NCBI GenBank assembly: GCA_023401595.1
Contig: JAEXDQ010000054.1
Coordinates: forward strand, 1-64,000
Reading direction: 5' to 3'
From: Spirochaetota bacterium
GTDB lineage: Bacteria; Spirochaetota; Spirochaetia; Sphaerochaetales; Sphaerochaetaceae
Length of the DNA stretch: 64,000 bases
Part shown: positions 25,481-35,172 of the stretch, piece by piece
Layout: each line of letters starts with the position of its first letter
Position numbering within the stretch: the first letter of the stretch is position 1
The notes under the pieces: generated by a model
What the model was told of the DNA's origin: nothing
Database searches by the model: none
The model's input: the letters and a program-made list of their open reading frames with translations, nothing else
Program-made: the position numbers and the translations under genes

Positions 25481-26344
25481 TTATTTTTCGGCGTTGAACA
25501 CGATCGTCCGGTTTTTCCAAAGGATGATTCGGTGTTCCAGATGCGCTTGGACCGCTCTTGCAAGCACCCGCCGTTCCACATCCTTGCCTACGTCCTTCAG
25601 CCCTTGTGGCGTCAGCTCATGGTTGACGCGCACGACATCCTGTTCAATGATCGGTCCTTGGTCCAGGTCTTCGCTGGCGTAGTGGGCAGTCGCTCCGATC
25701 ATCTTCACTCCACGTTCGTAGGCCCTTAGATAGGGGTTCGCCCCTTGGAACGCGGGGAGAAAACCGTGGTGGATGTTGATGATCTTCCCCGTCCATTCAC
25801 GGGTGAATTCGGGGGAGAGGATCTGCATGTAGCGAGCAAGGATTACGAGGTCTATGTCGAACCTTTTGAGCAGGCCCCTGACCTTGTCCTCCTGCTGCTG
25901 TTTCGTCTCACTGGTCACAGGCAGATAGTAGAAGGGTATCCTGAACTGGTTTGCGATAATCTCCAGATCCGGATGGTTGCTGATGATCAATGGAATCTCG
26001 CAATTGAGATCCCCCTCGTTCTTTCGTGCGATCAAGTCGTACAGACAATGGCTGGTCTTGCTGACCATGATCGCCACACGGGGAACATAGTCGCTGAAAT
26101 GACATTGCCAAGTCAGTTCCAAAGGCGTCGCGAACTGTCCGAAATCCTCCACGAGCTGCTGCCTTGAAGTCTGCAAATCCGCCATATCCAGCTCTATGCG
26201 CATATAATAACGCTGCTCCCTGCTGTCGGAATGCTGCTGGCAATGAAGGATATTGAAGCCCCGGTCATAGAACCAATTGACAGTAGCGGCCAGCAGCCCC
26301 TTTCGGTCTTCGCATTGGATGAGGAATATAATCTTGTGTTGCAT
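25481..26344 (-). CDS. purU: Formyltetrahydrofolate deformylase
   Basis: 287 residues. An N-terminal ACT domain (about 1-85, IFLIQCEDRKGLLAATVNWF) is followed by a formyltransferase-type catalytic domain with the Asn-His-Asp set visible in NIHHGFLP and DLDQGPII. It hydrolyses 10-formyl-THF to formate and THF, balancing one-carbon pools. The start codon lies two bases after the xseB stop, with its ribosome binding site inside xseB. An inverted repeat at 25428-25463 follows the stop. Confidence 0.95.
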   Translation of the reverse strand: MQHKIIFLIQCEDRKGLLAATVNWFYDRGFNILHCQQHSDSREQRYYMRIELDMADLQTSRQQLVEDFGQFATPLELTWQCHFSDYVPRVAIMVSKTSHCLYDLIARKNEGDLNCEIPLIISNHPDLEIIANQFRIPFYYLPVTSETKQQQEDKVRGLLKRFDIDLVILARYMQILSPEFTREWTGKIINIHHGFLPAFQGANPYLRAYERGVKMIGATAHYASEDLDQGPIIEQDVVRVNHELTPQGLKDVGKDVERRVLARAVQAHLEHRIILWKNRTIVFNAEK

Positions 26345-26346
26345 GA

Positions 26347-26586
26347 TCAGTCGTTCTCTCCTTGAGTTTCTCCAAACGGGGCGATTTCCACGTTGTCGCC
26401 GTCATCGCCGGCGTCGCCGAGCAATATCTCCACCTTGCGCTCCGTCTTGGACAGCTGGGAGTCTAGTTTCTTCGTCAGTCTGACCCCTTCTTCGAACAGG
26501 GTGATGGAATCATCGAGCGAAGTTTCGCTGTTGCGAAGCTTGGCCGCGATTTCTTCCAGGCGTTTCATGTCATCTTCAAAGCTCAT
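26347..26586 (-). CDS. xseB: Exodeoxyribonuclease VII small subunit
   Basis: 79 residues beginning MSFEDDMKRLEEIAAKLRN and containing SLDDSITLFEEGVRLTKKL, the XseB helical hairpin. It partners XseA to make the single-strand-specific exonuclease VII. The start at 26586 follows GGAGAATACGT. It lies 45 bases after xseA and directly before purU, in one minus-strand operon. Confidence 0.93.
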   Translation of the reverse strand: MSFEDDMKRLEEIAAKLRNSETSLDDSITLFEEGVRLTKKLDSQLSKTERKVEILLGDAGDDGDNVEIAPFGETQGEND

Positions 26587-26631
26587 ACGTATTCTCCATG
26601 GCGGTTTCTTCAAAAAGAGCCTTCACCGGCA

Positions 26632-27855
26632 TCAAGAGCCTGACGCCCGTACCTTCTCGACCTTTGTTTCGGCTTCGCCTTGCGCGAACCGAATGGCGAG
26701 CTTGTCCCCAGTACTGAGCGCCGTGGCATTCGACACGACCCTTCCATCGGAATCGGTCACGACAGCGTAACCTCGCTCAAGTATAGCGATAGGAGAGAGC
26801 CCTTTCAACTCATTTTCCAGCAGTTGCAGGGTATGTCGCGTATTCTGTAGCTTGAGTCTGATAGCCTGCCCGATCCCGTTCGAAACATCGTCCAGCCTAT
26901 AGCGGAGCTGCTCGATACGTCTTTGCAGCATGTCACCGAACGTTTGCGGCTGATATTGACGCAACGAAAGCCTGGCGCCGCCAGTTTTCTGCATCAAGGC
27001 GTCTGAGAGCGTTCTTTTCATCCCCTGCAGCCGGATGAATTGTTCTGAACTGCTTTTGCTGACGAGTTCGGCGGCGGCGGAGGGCGTAGGCGCCCGCATA
27101 TCGGCCACGAAATCGGACAGCGCCCAGTCTATTTCATGCCCTACAGCGGAGACGACGGGGATTTCCGAACGATAGATCGCCTCAATGACGCACGGCTCTG
27201 AAAACGGCAGCAGGTCTTCGATGGAGCCGCCGCCGCGTCCGACGATGATAACGTCCCCAAGCAAGAATTTGTTCGCCTGATCGATTCGTGCCGCGATGAT
27301 TTTCGCCGCGCCGTCGCCTTGGACCGGGGCTGGGAGTATCAAGACGTCAAGTCCGGTAGCCCTACGCCCCAGAATCTGGAGGATATCCCGCAATGCCGCC
27401 CCCGTTGGGCTTGTCACCACGACTACCCGTGAGGGATCTCCGGGGAGGGGCTTTTTATGGGTTTCGTCAAAATATCCCGCCTTGGCATAGGCCTGTTTAC
27501 GTTCCTCCAACATGGCGAGCAGGTCGCCGACGCCGGTCTGTTTCATCGATTCGCAAATGATCTGGTACGTCCCCCGTTGTTCGTACACGTCCAGTTTGCC
27601 CGTGACGACGACCTTGTCCCCGTCCTTCGGTACGAACGGAAGTCTCCAAAGCTTGTTCTTGAACATGACGGCGTTGATCGCCGCGCGTTCATCCTTCAAG
27701 GTGAAGTACCAGTGGCCTGTGGAGGAGGGGCGGAAATTGGATATCTCGCCTTCGACCGTCAGCCCGTAGAACGCGCCTTCGATCGTTTGTTTGAGCAATG
27801 CCGTCAGGTCGCCTACGCTGAGGGTGATTCCGTCCAGCAACCCTTGTCCGTCCAT
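26632..27855 (-). CDS. xseA: Exodeoxyribonuclease VII large subunit
   Basis: 407 residues. An N-terminal OB fold (LTVEGEISNFRPSSTGHWYFTLKD) is followed by the XseA catalytic region: VVTSPTGAALRDIL, GRGGGSIEDLLPF, and AVGHEIDWALSDFVADMRAPTPSAAAE. A coiled-coil C-terminus ends the protein. It degrades single-stranded DNA in repair. The start at 27855 follows AAGGGGGGACGAC. Confidence 0.96.
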   Translation of the reverse strand: MDGQGLLDGITLSVGDLTALLKQTIEGAFYGLTVEGEISNFRPSSTGHWYFTLKDERAAINAVMFKNKLWRLPFVPKDGDKVVVTGKLDVYEQRGTYQIICESMKQTGVGDLLAMLEERKQAYAKAGYFDETHKKPLPGDPSRVVVVTSPTGAALRDILQILGRRATGLDVLILPAPVQGDGAAKIIAARIDQANKFLLGDVIIVGRGGGSIEDLLPFSEPCVIEAIYRSEIPVVSAVGHEIDWALSDFVADMRAPTPSAAAELVSKSSSEQFIRLQGMKRTLSDALMQKTGGARLSLRQYQPQTFGDMLQRRIEQLRYRLDDVSNGIGQAIRLKLQNTRHTLQLLENELKGLSPIAILERGYAVVTDSDGRVVSNATALSTGDKLAIRFAQGEAETKVEKVRASGS

Positions 27856-27970
27856 GTCGTCCCCCCTTGTCTTCCATTTTCGATTCATCGTCCTGTTCAC
27901 CAAGACGCTTCTCTTTTATAATTCTTCCATGACCTGCCGCCGCCATCCACACGGTTTCTGTCGAGTATGG

Positions 27971-28975
27971 CTAGTGCTTCTGTCCAGTGGCGGAGGAGCC
28001 GTTTCCTTCCGGATTCCCTGCATCGGAAATATCCGTGACATTCGCCTGTGCGGTGGTCTTTGCAGGGGCTTCGGGGACTTCTGGGACTTCAAGGCCCGGT
28101 TCCATGGGCGACGGATCGTTGCCCTTCGTTTTTTTACCTCTCCGTTTCTTTGGCTTTCCACCTGCGCCCGACGTGTCGGAGGCGCCGGCGGCATCATGTA
28201 CGGTTTCGGTATTGGCGGTAGCTTGCGCAGATGGCGACGGTTGCGACGCCGCGGAATCCCTGACCCTTCGACGTAACGCCGCCCGCTCTTGGAGATAGAT
28301 ACCGCAGAAGGCGAGGATTATCGTGATAAGCCAGAAGAGCCAAGAGGAGAAGTAGTAGAACCTGGCGAAAAGATAGGAAGTCAGCAATGCTCCGGCCAAT
28401 CCCGTTTCCGCGGCGTAATAATAGTCGAACCGGGCGACGCAGACAGGTATCAGCACAACGGTCAGAACCCCCGCGATGACGCATGCCATGGGGACCGTGA
28501 CCACGCCGAAGCCTCCGATAGCGATCAACAGGGCCGTTGTACAGGCCGTGGTAAACGCAGTAAGGATTTTTATCATGAAAACGGCCAGCTTGTTCTTTGC
28601 CCGTCCGAGGAAAAAACAGGCGACGCCTCCGCCGACTCCGGCGAGGACCTTCAGCAACGTATGCCACCAGATGGCGTCCGTCGTCATGAGTGCGAAGAAG
28701 GATTTGAATGTCGCCCCGTTTTCAAACAACGCCGCAGTACTCGGCCAGTCAAGGATGAACTGGACGCCCAGCACCATGATCGCGGCTCCAAAGAGGAAGC
28801 AACGGAGAGGAAACCAGAATCTTCTGAGCGGATTGCCAGAAAAACAAAGGATCGCGCCCGCTATCACGCCTAAGATCATCACTGGTGCCGATATCATAAT
28901 ATAACTCAGTTCTCCTGTTACCATGAATTCCCAAGTATCATACCATTTTCTTGGAATTTGGTAACCATGCTTCAC
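27971..28975 (-). CDS. Polytopic membrane protein with charged cytoplasmic tail, unknown function
   Basis: 334 residues with about seven hydrophobic segments in the first 230. The last 100 residues are of low complexity (Ser/Ala/Pro/Glu) with a basic patch KPKKRRGKKTKG. No family recognised. The frame begins with GTG at 28975; ATG 28924 (MVTGELSYIM) is an equally likely start. The tail may bind nucleic acid or a partner, but that is speculation. It lies upstream of xseA on the same strand. Confidence 0.65.
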   Translation of the reverse strand: MKHGYQIPRKWYDTWEFMVTGELSYIMISAPVMILGVIAGAILCFSGNPLRRFWFPLRCFLFGAAIMVLGVQFILDWPSTAALFENGATFKSFFALMTTDAIWWHTLLKVLAGVGGGVACFFLGRAKNKLAVFMIKILTAFTTACTTALLIAIGGFGVVTVPMACVIAGVLTVVLIPVCVARFDYYYAAETGLAGALLTSYLFARFYYFSSWLFWLITIILAFCGIYLQERAALRRRVRDSAASQPSPSAQATANTETVHDAAGASDTSGAGGKPKKRRGKKTKGNDPSPMEPGLEVPEVPEAPAKTTAQANVTDISDAGNPEGNGSSATGQKH

Positions 28976-29053
28976 CTAGGAGGTATGAAGCCTCCATCCG
29001 GCGACAGTCTGCGGCCAGCGCCATACCGGTTGCCGCCGTTGTCGTGCCCTGAT

Positions 29054-29087
29054 AAAAAAAGAGACAGTCGAAAGACTGTCTCCTTTT
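29054..29087 (-). terminator. Ferredoxin terminator
   Basis: GAGACAGTC-GAAA-GACTGTCTC, a perfect 9-bp stem, with seven T residues on the minus-strand side (29054-29060). It lies 23 bases after the ferredoxin stop. Confidence 0.88.
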
Positions 29088-29109
29088 ATTCGTATGAAAT
29101 ACTGACGCC

Positions 29110-29277
29110 TTAGTCCTGTACGATCGCACCGGTCGGGCAAGCGTCGGCGCAAGTGCCGCAATCGACGCATACTTCAGGATCGATCACATAGATGTCGCCT
29201 TCGGAAATGGCGCCGGAAGGACATTCGGACTGGCAGGTGCCGCAAGCTACGCAAGAATCGGTAATTTTGTAAGCCAT
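29110..29277 (-). CDS. 2[4Fe-4S] ferredoxin
   Basis: 55 residues starting MAYKITDSCVACGTCQSECP. Two CxxCxxCxxxCP motifs (CVACGTCQSECP and CVDCGTCADACP) bind two [4Fe-4S] clusters. It is a small clostridial-type electron carrier. The start follows CAAGGAGTCTACC, with its own promoter and terminator, so it is a complete single-gene unit and, judging by the strong signals, well expressed. It fits an anaerobic, ferredoxin-dependent metabolism. Confidence 0.96.
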   Translation of the reverse strand: MAYKITDSCVACGTCQSECPSGAISEGDIYVIDPEVCVDCGTCADACPTGAIVQD

Positions 29278-29319
29278 GGTAGACTCCTTGTTTCAGAATT
29301 TTGTTAACAACATATACGA

Positions 29320-29348
29320 CTATAATACGCCTTCATTGTCCACGTCAA
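29320..29348 (-). promoter_or_regulatory. Ferredoxin promoter
   Basis: Minus-strand TTGACG (29343-29348), 17-bp spacer, TTATAG (29320-29325), about 45 bases upstream of the ferredoxin ATG. Confidence 0.7.
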
Positions 29349-29406
29349 GGTTCAGACGTTTTTTTTAGCGGGGATAACTCATCATACGACATAAAGTTAG
29401 TATGTG

Positions 29407-31581
29407 CTAACTTTGTGCATGATGCCATTGGGCTTCCATCGGAGCCAACACAATTTTACGCATGGACCCGTTGCCTGTAGTGATAACCGTCTCGCATTCA
29501 ACCGTTGCGTTGTTCACCGCGACAAAACTTTCTGTATCTGGGAAATAGTGGCACTCTACATCTGGGTTGGAACTGAACCAGCGGAACATCTCTGATTCCC
29601 GTCCTGCCGTCCAGAAGATAGAACGGAGCAACAATCTCGCATTCTGAGGATTGAACGGAAGACCGGCGATATAGACGCTGCGTCCAGCTCCGAACGTATT
29701 GGTAGCAAGGCTGACCGAACGGTTCTGTACGTCATGGACAAGCGTCGATGGTGCGCAAGGGTAGACCATCGTCGTTCCCTCCCCGTAATCGATTCCTCCC
29801 GAAATATCATGGCAGATGAAATGGTTCCTCGAAGGGGGGGCGACCGGTTTGTTCGTACTGGCGGTAAATCCTTTCTCCTGCTGGACTCCCAGCACTTCCT
29901 GAAGTTGGAACTGGACCCCTCCTGTAGCACAGGCCGTCGGTTCTCCGACTCCGATGAACCCGCCCCCGCCGGCGACCCATTCCCTGAGCGTCGTCTGTAC
30001 CCGTGGGTCGGCCCAATGGTCCCCGCCGCACCATGATGTGCCGGCGTCTCCGGCGTTGATGATCACCTTGACGGCCTCGGGGATCCCCTGTTCAAGGATG
30101 TCGTCGAAACTGATGAACTCAATGTCGAAAGGAAAACCTGCCAAGGCTTCGATGACCCCGAGGTACGAGTAGCAACGTTGGTTCCACAGCGAATGCGCCA
30201 CCTGATGCGTCATCCAGGTCCTGAGCCGTCCCCAGCTGTTGAGGACGGCGACCTTGAAGGAGGCGGTGCCGGGCCTTTGCCCGTTTTCCGAATGCTCCGC
30301 CAACGCCCTGAACTGTCCGACGATTTCGGTAACATGGTCGATGAACTCAGGGAACTTGCAGGCAAGTGAGAGGTATCCGCCGTATCCGATGCGCTGCATG
30401 GGATGACGCATCATCGCCCGCCGGACCTTCATCCAGATCGGGGTCGATTCTCCGACAGGATCTCCACCCTCATGGAAGATGTCCGGGAAGAAGTAGGGGT
30501 ACATGCGGGCTTCCGTTTCGGGGACTGGAATGTCGGCGATCATACGGGTCGTGACCCCGTCGCCAGCCGCGCCGACCACCGCGTCGAGACCGATGGACGG
30601 GAAGTATTTTCCATAAGGTTCCGTACCGGCCCAATGGTCGCCAAGGAACATGATCGCTTTCCTTCCATGCCGGTGGACGATCTCCACCAGCTCCCTTGCC
30701 GCGTCGGAAACGAATTTCTGATTGAACTCCATCCAATCCAGCCATCGCCGCGAAGGGTTCTTGAACGGGGTGTTGTACATTCCCTCATCGACGAAATCCT
30801 CCGGCGTCAACGCATATCCATATTCCTGTTCGAACTGCTCAAGCGCCAGCGGGCTTACGGTATTGCCATAGCCAAACCAGTCGACGCGGCGTTCCTTGCC
30901 CAGCTCGTTGTAGATCAGGTCGAACTGGTAGAAGAAGGTCGTGAACCGGACTACATCGGTTTTCGGATGCTCCTCCAGCCAAGCCTCCAGCGTTCGCGCC
31001 ATGTGGATGCGGGCTTTTGGGATTCGTACATCTATCGGCAGCTTGTGCTCGGTGGTCCAATGGTTTGTGATATGGTTGTACATCGATGTCGGTTCCCATA
31101 TCTGCCAGGCGAGGAACGTACAGGTATAGGCGTGCCACGGCGTCGCGTCATGAATGGTTACCGTCTGGGTTTTCGTATCGTATTCCCATGCTGATGGCGG
31201 TACGACCGTCCCGGCCGTCCGGTCCCGGACCTCCCACCACTTCTTGACGTCATGGTCGCTGTCCGGCTGGAGCTGTTCAGCGAAATACCGCTCCATGATG
31301 GGTATCCCGACGGTCTTTCCCTCGGCGATCTGCCGTTCAGACATCAGATAGACCTGTTGCAACGCATCCCTGTTCGCCTTTGCCCATTCATTGTCCTGGC
31401 GTACCAGGCAGACGGTGGAATAGACGGTCAACCCCATATCTATGATCTGCTGCGAGAGTTCTGTACCATCGCTGTCACGTACCGCGTCTACACCCCAAAG
31501 CTCGACCAGCTCCTTGATCTTGTCCTCCATGCCTGTTTCTGCCGGAAGGGTAAAACCTCTGTTGGTTTTCTTCGTGTCCAT
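29407..31581 (-). CDS. lnpA: 1,3-beta-galactosyl-N-acetylhexosamine phosphorylase (GH112)
   Basis: 724 residues, the usual GH112 length. Family segments include MYNHITNHWTTEHKLPIDVRIPKAR near the N-terminus, FTTFFYQFDLIYNELGKERRVDWFGYG, and GSWCGGDHW-like WCGGDHWADP before the C-terminal beta domain. The enzyme phosphorolyses galacto-N-biose and lacto-N-biose I to galactose-1-phosphate and GalNAc/GlcNAc. No signal peptide, so it acts on imported disaccharide. The start at 31581 follows AAGGAGCGGGCAC. Divergent from the hexosamine kinase that handles its second product. Confidence 0.93.
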   Translation of the reverse strand: MDTKKTNRGFTLPAETGMEDKIKELVELWGVDAVRDSDGTELSQQIIDMGLTVYSTVCLVRQDNEWAKANRDALQQVYLMSERQIAEGKTVGIPIMERYFAEQLQPDSDHDVKKWWEVRDRTAGTVVPPSAWEYDTKTQTVTIHDATPWHAYTCTFLAWQIWEPTSMYNHITNHWTTEHKLPIDVRIPKARIHMARTLEAWLEEHPKTDVVRFTTFFYQFDLIYNELGKERRVDWFGYGNTVSPLALEQFEQEYGYALTPEDFVDEGMYNTPFKNPSRRWLDWMEFNQKFVSDAARELVEIVHRHGRKAIMFLGDHWAGTEPYGKYFPSIGLDAVVGAAGDGVTTRMIADIPVPETEARMYPYFFPDIFHEGGDPVGESTPIWMKVRRAMMRHPMQRIGYGGYLSLACKFPEFIDHVTEIVGQFRALAEHSENGQRPGTASFKVAVLNSWGRLRTWMTHQVAHSLWNQRCYSYLGVIEALAGFPFDIEFISFDDILEQGIPEAVKVIINAGDAGTSWCGGDHWADPRVQTTLREWVAGGGGFIGVGEPTACATGGVQFQLQEVLGVQQEKGFTASTNKPVAPPSRNHFICHDISGGIDYGEGTTMVYPCAPSTLVHDVQNRSVSLATNTFGAGRSVYIAGLPFNPQNARLLLRSIFWTAGRESEMFRWFSSNPDVECHYFPDTESFVAVNNATVECETVITTGNGSMRKIVLAPMEAQWHHAQS

Positions 31582-31888
31582 GTGCCCGCTCCTTTTTCCT
31601 TCATCGTCCGATATGGACGGATTCTGTTTCGGTCGCATATGTCTATCAAGAGTATATATTGGAATGTTTCGGCGCGATACTCGAGAAGCTGAAAAAAGTA
31701 CAAGGGAGGGATGCGAAAGGTACAGTTTCAAGTACAGGTTGTCCTATCGGGATGGATGACGGGGCCGATGACGGGACTTTTGCGGAATGCTCCTCAGGCT
31801 CCTGTTGGCTTCGGCGCTGGACGCCGGCGATTCCGTCGTTGATGGTGCGCGTAGCCCATGGCGACAAGTTCTCTCCGCAAGAAAGAGG

Positions 31889-31918
31889 TTGGAATTTGGC
31901 TCGCCTCTATGGTATAGT
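31889..31918 (+). promoter_or_regulatory. Promoter of the hexosamine kinase gene
   Basis: TTGGAA (31889-31894), 18-bp spacer, TATAGT (31913-31918), 60 bases upstream of the kinase ATG. The downstream leader includes an inverted repeat GCTCGCC/GGGCGAGC. The rest of the 396-base divergent gap has no coding frame; a TATACT at about 31653 (minus) may serve lnpA. Confidence 0.5.
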
Positions 31919-31977
31919 GTCGGTCAGGGCGAGCGTATGGTGAGAAATCGTACTGGCCGTACAGGAAGGGGGTGCCT

Positions 31978-33078
31978 ATGCAGCAGATACCACAGGAAGT
32001 CCGGGACATCATCGGACAGTTCGTCATCTACGGTGACCTTGTAAGTTGCAAGGGTTTCGGCAACGGCCATATCAACACCACGTTGGTCTCCACCTTCAAT
32101 CAGGCCGGCGTTTCTGTGAAATATACCCATCAGAAGATAAACCGGCAGATTTTCACCCGACCCGACGAGGTCATGGAGAACATCAGCCTCGTGACTTCCC
32201 ATATCAGGGAGAAGCTTGAAGCGCAGCAGGTTCCGTTCGCCTCCAGCCATGTGCTGACGGTCGTACCCGCCAAGGATGGAAGACCCTACGCCATCGACTC
32301 CGATGGAGAATATTGGCGTACCTATTTGTTCGTAGACCGGGTTTTCAGCTATGAAAAACTTGACGATAGCGCCGTCGCGGGACGTCTGGGCGCCATGGTC
32401 GGCCTTTTCCAGTCCCAGCTGTCCGATCTGGACGGCGGCCGGCTCCACGAGACCATCTCCCGTTTCCATGACATGAGATGGCGGTACGAACAGCTCCGTG
32501 AAGCGCTGTCCAAGGACGCGGCGGGTAGGGCCGCCTCGTGCGGGGCGGAGATCGACTTCCTCTTTTCCAACGAGGAACGCGGCGTCGTGATCACCGACCT
32601 CTACCGGGACGGAAAGCTCCGCAAGGGGATCACCCACAACGATACGAAACTGAACAATGTATTGTTCGATGAACAGACCCACGAGGCGGCCTGCGTCATC
32701 GATCTCGATACGGTGATGCCCGGGACGATCCTGTTCGATACCGGGGACATGATTCGCACCGCGACCATCACAGGGGAAGAGGATGAACGGGAGCTTTCGC
32801 TGATCTCCTGCGACGTGAAGATGTACCGGGCTCTGATGGAGGGATATCTGTCGGAAGCGTCCGCTTTTCTCTCTCCTCTGGAACGGAGCCTTCTGGCGGA
32901 AAGCGGCCGGACGACCACGCTGATCATGGCCGTGCGGTTCCTCACCGACTATCTGAACGGCGACGTGTACTACAAGATTTCCCGCCCCGGGCATAACCTC
33001 GACCGAATGCGGACCCAGATGCGGCTGATCGAGTCCATGGATGCCCAATGGGAGCAGTTGGAGTCCGCGATCAGGTGA
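31978..33078 (+). CDS. nahK: N-acetylhexosamine 1-kinase-like (APH fold)
   Basis: 366 residues of the aminoglycoside-phosphotransferase/choline-kinase fold. The catalytic loop is THNDTKLNNVLFD (Asp222) and the metal motif VIDLDTVMPGTILFDTGD. These match NahK (LnpB), which phosphorylates GlcNAc/GalNAc at C1 so the sugars can be salvaged. Pairing with lnpA supports the assignment. The start at 31978 follows AGGAAGGGGGTGCCT; a GTG two codons earlier is possible. Confidence 0.88.
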   Translation: MQQIPQEVRDIIGQFVIYGDLVSCKGFGNGHINTTLVSTFNQAGVSVKYTHQKINRQIFTRPDEVMENISLVTSHIREKLEAQQVPFASSHVLTVVPAKDGRPYAIDSDGEYWRTYLFVDRVFSYEKLDDSAVAGRLGAMVGLFQSQLSDLDGGRLHETISRFHDMRWRYEQLREALSKDAAGRAASCGAEIDFLFSNEERGVVITDLYRDGKLRKGITHNDTKLNNVLFDEQTHEAACVIDLDTVMPGTILFDTGDMIRTATITGEEDERELSLISCDVKMYRALMEGYLSEASAFLSPLERSLLAESGRTTTLIMAVRFLTDYLNGDVYYKISRPGHNLDRMRTQMRLIESMDAQWEQLESAIR

Positions 33079-33120
33079 TATCCGTTAAAAAAAACCAGAA
33101 TTGACTACTTTCGTGGTATC

Positions 33121-34371
33121 ATGTCTTCTATGAGGAAATCTCTTGATCGATTGTTGCATGTGTTCAGTTTCCTGCTGATCATTTTCCTGCATTGCGGGAT
33201 GATATATTATAGCGTTCAAGGCGTCGAGGCTGGCGGTTGGGATTTCTACAACAGACAGGTGCAGATACTGCTGCTTATCGGAGTATCCGCGGCGTTTTCT
33301 TTTCTGTATCTGTTCAACAACCATTACGTCAGCGTGGTCATCGCGCTTGTCTCTACGACGGTACTCGCGTTTGTCAGCCTGTCGGTCGAGGTGGACAGGT
33401 CTGTCTACCTGCTCCTGCTGTTGGCGATCTGTACCGGTTCCTCCGTGTTTTTCGAACCGCCGTGGGGGACCATCTACTCCATTGTACTTGTAGTGGTGTC
33501 CATGTTCGGCTTCGGTCCCCTCGGACTTGATTTCATCTCACTTCCTGAGACGGTCGCCGTGGATCTGTACCGTCGTTTCCTGCTCGAACATGTCTGCTTC
33601 GTCCTGTTGATCCTGTTCGTCGCCGCCATCAGGTATCTGTTGCAGGAGCTTGACTCGCGGAAGCGGGAGCTTGCCAGGATCAATACCGCGCTGGACAAGC
33701 TCAGCGATACCAACCTGGCCTACCAGACCTATACCGCGATGTTGGAGGAAAAGACCATGGAGAGCGAGCGGCAGCGAATCAGCCGCGAGATACATGATAT
33801 CGTCGGTTATTCCCTTACCAATGTGCTGATGATGGTTCAGGCCGCGGAACAGCTGATGGACGACAGCCCCGATCAAGCCAAGGATATCCTTGGCCGGGCG
33901 CACGAACATATTTCCCAGAGCATCCAGGAATCGAGGATGTCCGTCCGGCGGCTCCGTTCGAAGGATACCTTTCAGATCACCGGAGCGAATCTGTTCTTGC
34001 ATTTGTGCAATACTTTCAGTGAAATCTCAGGCATAGACATACATGTCGGTTTCGGCAACCTCCGGTCGTCGCTTGACAAGCAGGTCGAGAAGGCGATCTA
34101 CCGATTGCTTCAGGAGGGAATGACGAATTCCTTCCGTCACGGGAAGGCCTCCCGGGTGGATATAACGTTCTCCTGCGAAGGGGGGCATATCATTGTCAGG
34201 ATGTAGGACAACGGCATCGCCGCGGAGGGGATGCCGATTCATGAAGGTATCGGTATCAAAGGAATGCGTGAACGTATAGAAGCCATCGGCGGGACGGTCC
34301 AGGCCGGGCCGATGGTCGGCGGTGGGTTCTATATACTGGCGCGCATCCCGGAAGGGGGGGATGATGAATGA
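33121..34371 (+). pseudogene. NarL-type sensor histidine kinase interrupted by an in-frame amber codon
   Basis: The first frame encodes 361 residues: about five membrane segments (1-175), a coiled linker, a HisKA_3 helix with phospho-accepting His225 (REIHDIVGY), and the N-box (LLQEGMTNSFRHG, Asn336). TAG 34204-34206 then stops it. Reading on in the same frame gives DNGIAAEG..., the essential D/G1 box, and GIGIKGMRERIEAIGG, the G2 box. It ends at TGA 34369-34371, overlapping the response-regulator start. One base change would restore it (CAG, GAG or AAG). Either a recent nonsense mutation or a sequence error. Confidence 0.88.
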
Positions 34372-35053
34372 CGGAAAGAACAAGATCCGGTTGTTGCTGG
34401 TGGACGACCAGAATCTGTTTATTGAAAGCCTGAAGCTGGTCATTGAAAAGATCGCGTCCGATATGGTGATCGTCGGTACGATGCTCAACGGACAGGAGGC
34501 CGTCAACTATCTGGAGAACCATGAGGTCGATATCGTGTTGATGGACGTCCGCATGCCGGTCATGGACGGTGTGACCGCCGTCCGTATTCTTCGAGGCCGG
34601 CATCCCGGCATCTCCATCATTATGCTTACGACCTTTGAGGATGACGAATATGTCACCACGGCCATGAAATATGGGGCGAAGGGATATCTTTTGAAGAACA
34701 TCGCTCCCCAGATGCTGGTTTCCGCGGTGCGGGCCGTCTATGACGGCTCCATCCTCATCGCCCCCGATATAGCCGGTACGCTGATTCAGGCAATGGTCGC
34801 GAACCGCTCCCAAGGGGAATTAATCACAGGAGAAGACCTGCCTGACTGGTTCTATGATCTGAGCCCGCGTGAACGGTCGATCATCAAGCATATGCTCCTG
34901 GGCAAGAACAACAAGGAGATCGCCTCGGACATCCATATCGGCGAACAGACGATTCGCAACTATATCAGCACGATCTATACGAAACTTGGGGTGAAGGACC
35001 GTAAGGAGGCCCTTGAAAAGATAAGGACGGTAAGTACATACTTGTTCTCCTAG
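34364..35053 (+). CDS. NarL/LuxR-type response regulator
   Basis: 229 residues. The receiver domain has the acidic pair DD (14-15), phospho-acceptor Asp61 (LMDVRMP) and conserved Lys (KGYLLK). The C-terminal LuxR helix-turn-helix is SPRERSIIKHMLLGKNNKEIASDIHIGEQTIRNYISTIYTKLGV. The frame is intact although its kinase is broken. The start overlaps the kinase's 3' end; ATG 34361 or 34364 are both possible, with GGAAGGGG just upstream. Confidence 0.93.
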   Translation: MNDGKNKIRLLLVDDQNLFIESLKLVIEKIASDMVIVGTMLNGQEAVNYLENHEVDIVLMDVRMPVMDGVTAVRILRGRHPGISIIMLTTFEDDEYVTTAMKYGAKGYLLKNIAPQMLVSAVRAVYDGSILIAPDIAGTLIQAMVANRSQGELITGEDLPDWFYDLSPRERSIIKHMLLGKNNKEIASDIHIGEQTIRNYISTIYTKLGVKDRKEALEKIRTVSTYLFS

Positions 35054-35172
35054 AGGTGCAATTCCTTGATAAGAGTATGCAGCGTTTGTTGCGGACTGAT
35101 AGGGAGAATGTGCGTCCACGGCATCGTCCATATGTCGGAACCTTTATTGCATAACCGTGGAAGGAGGGGAAT

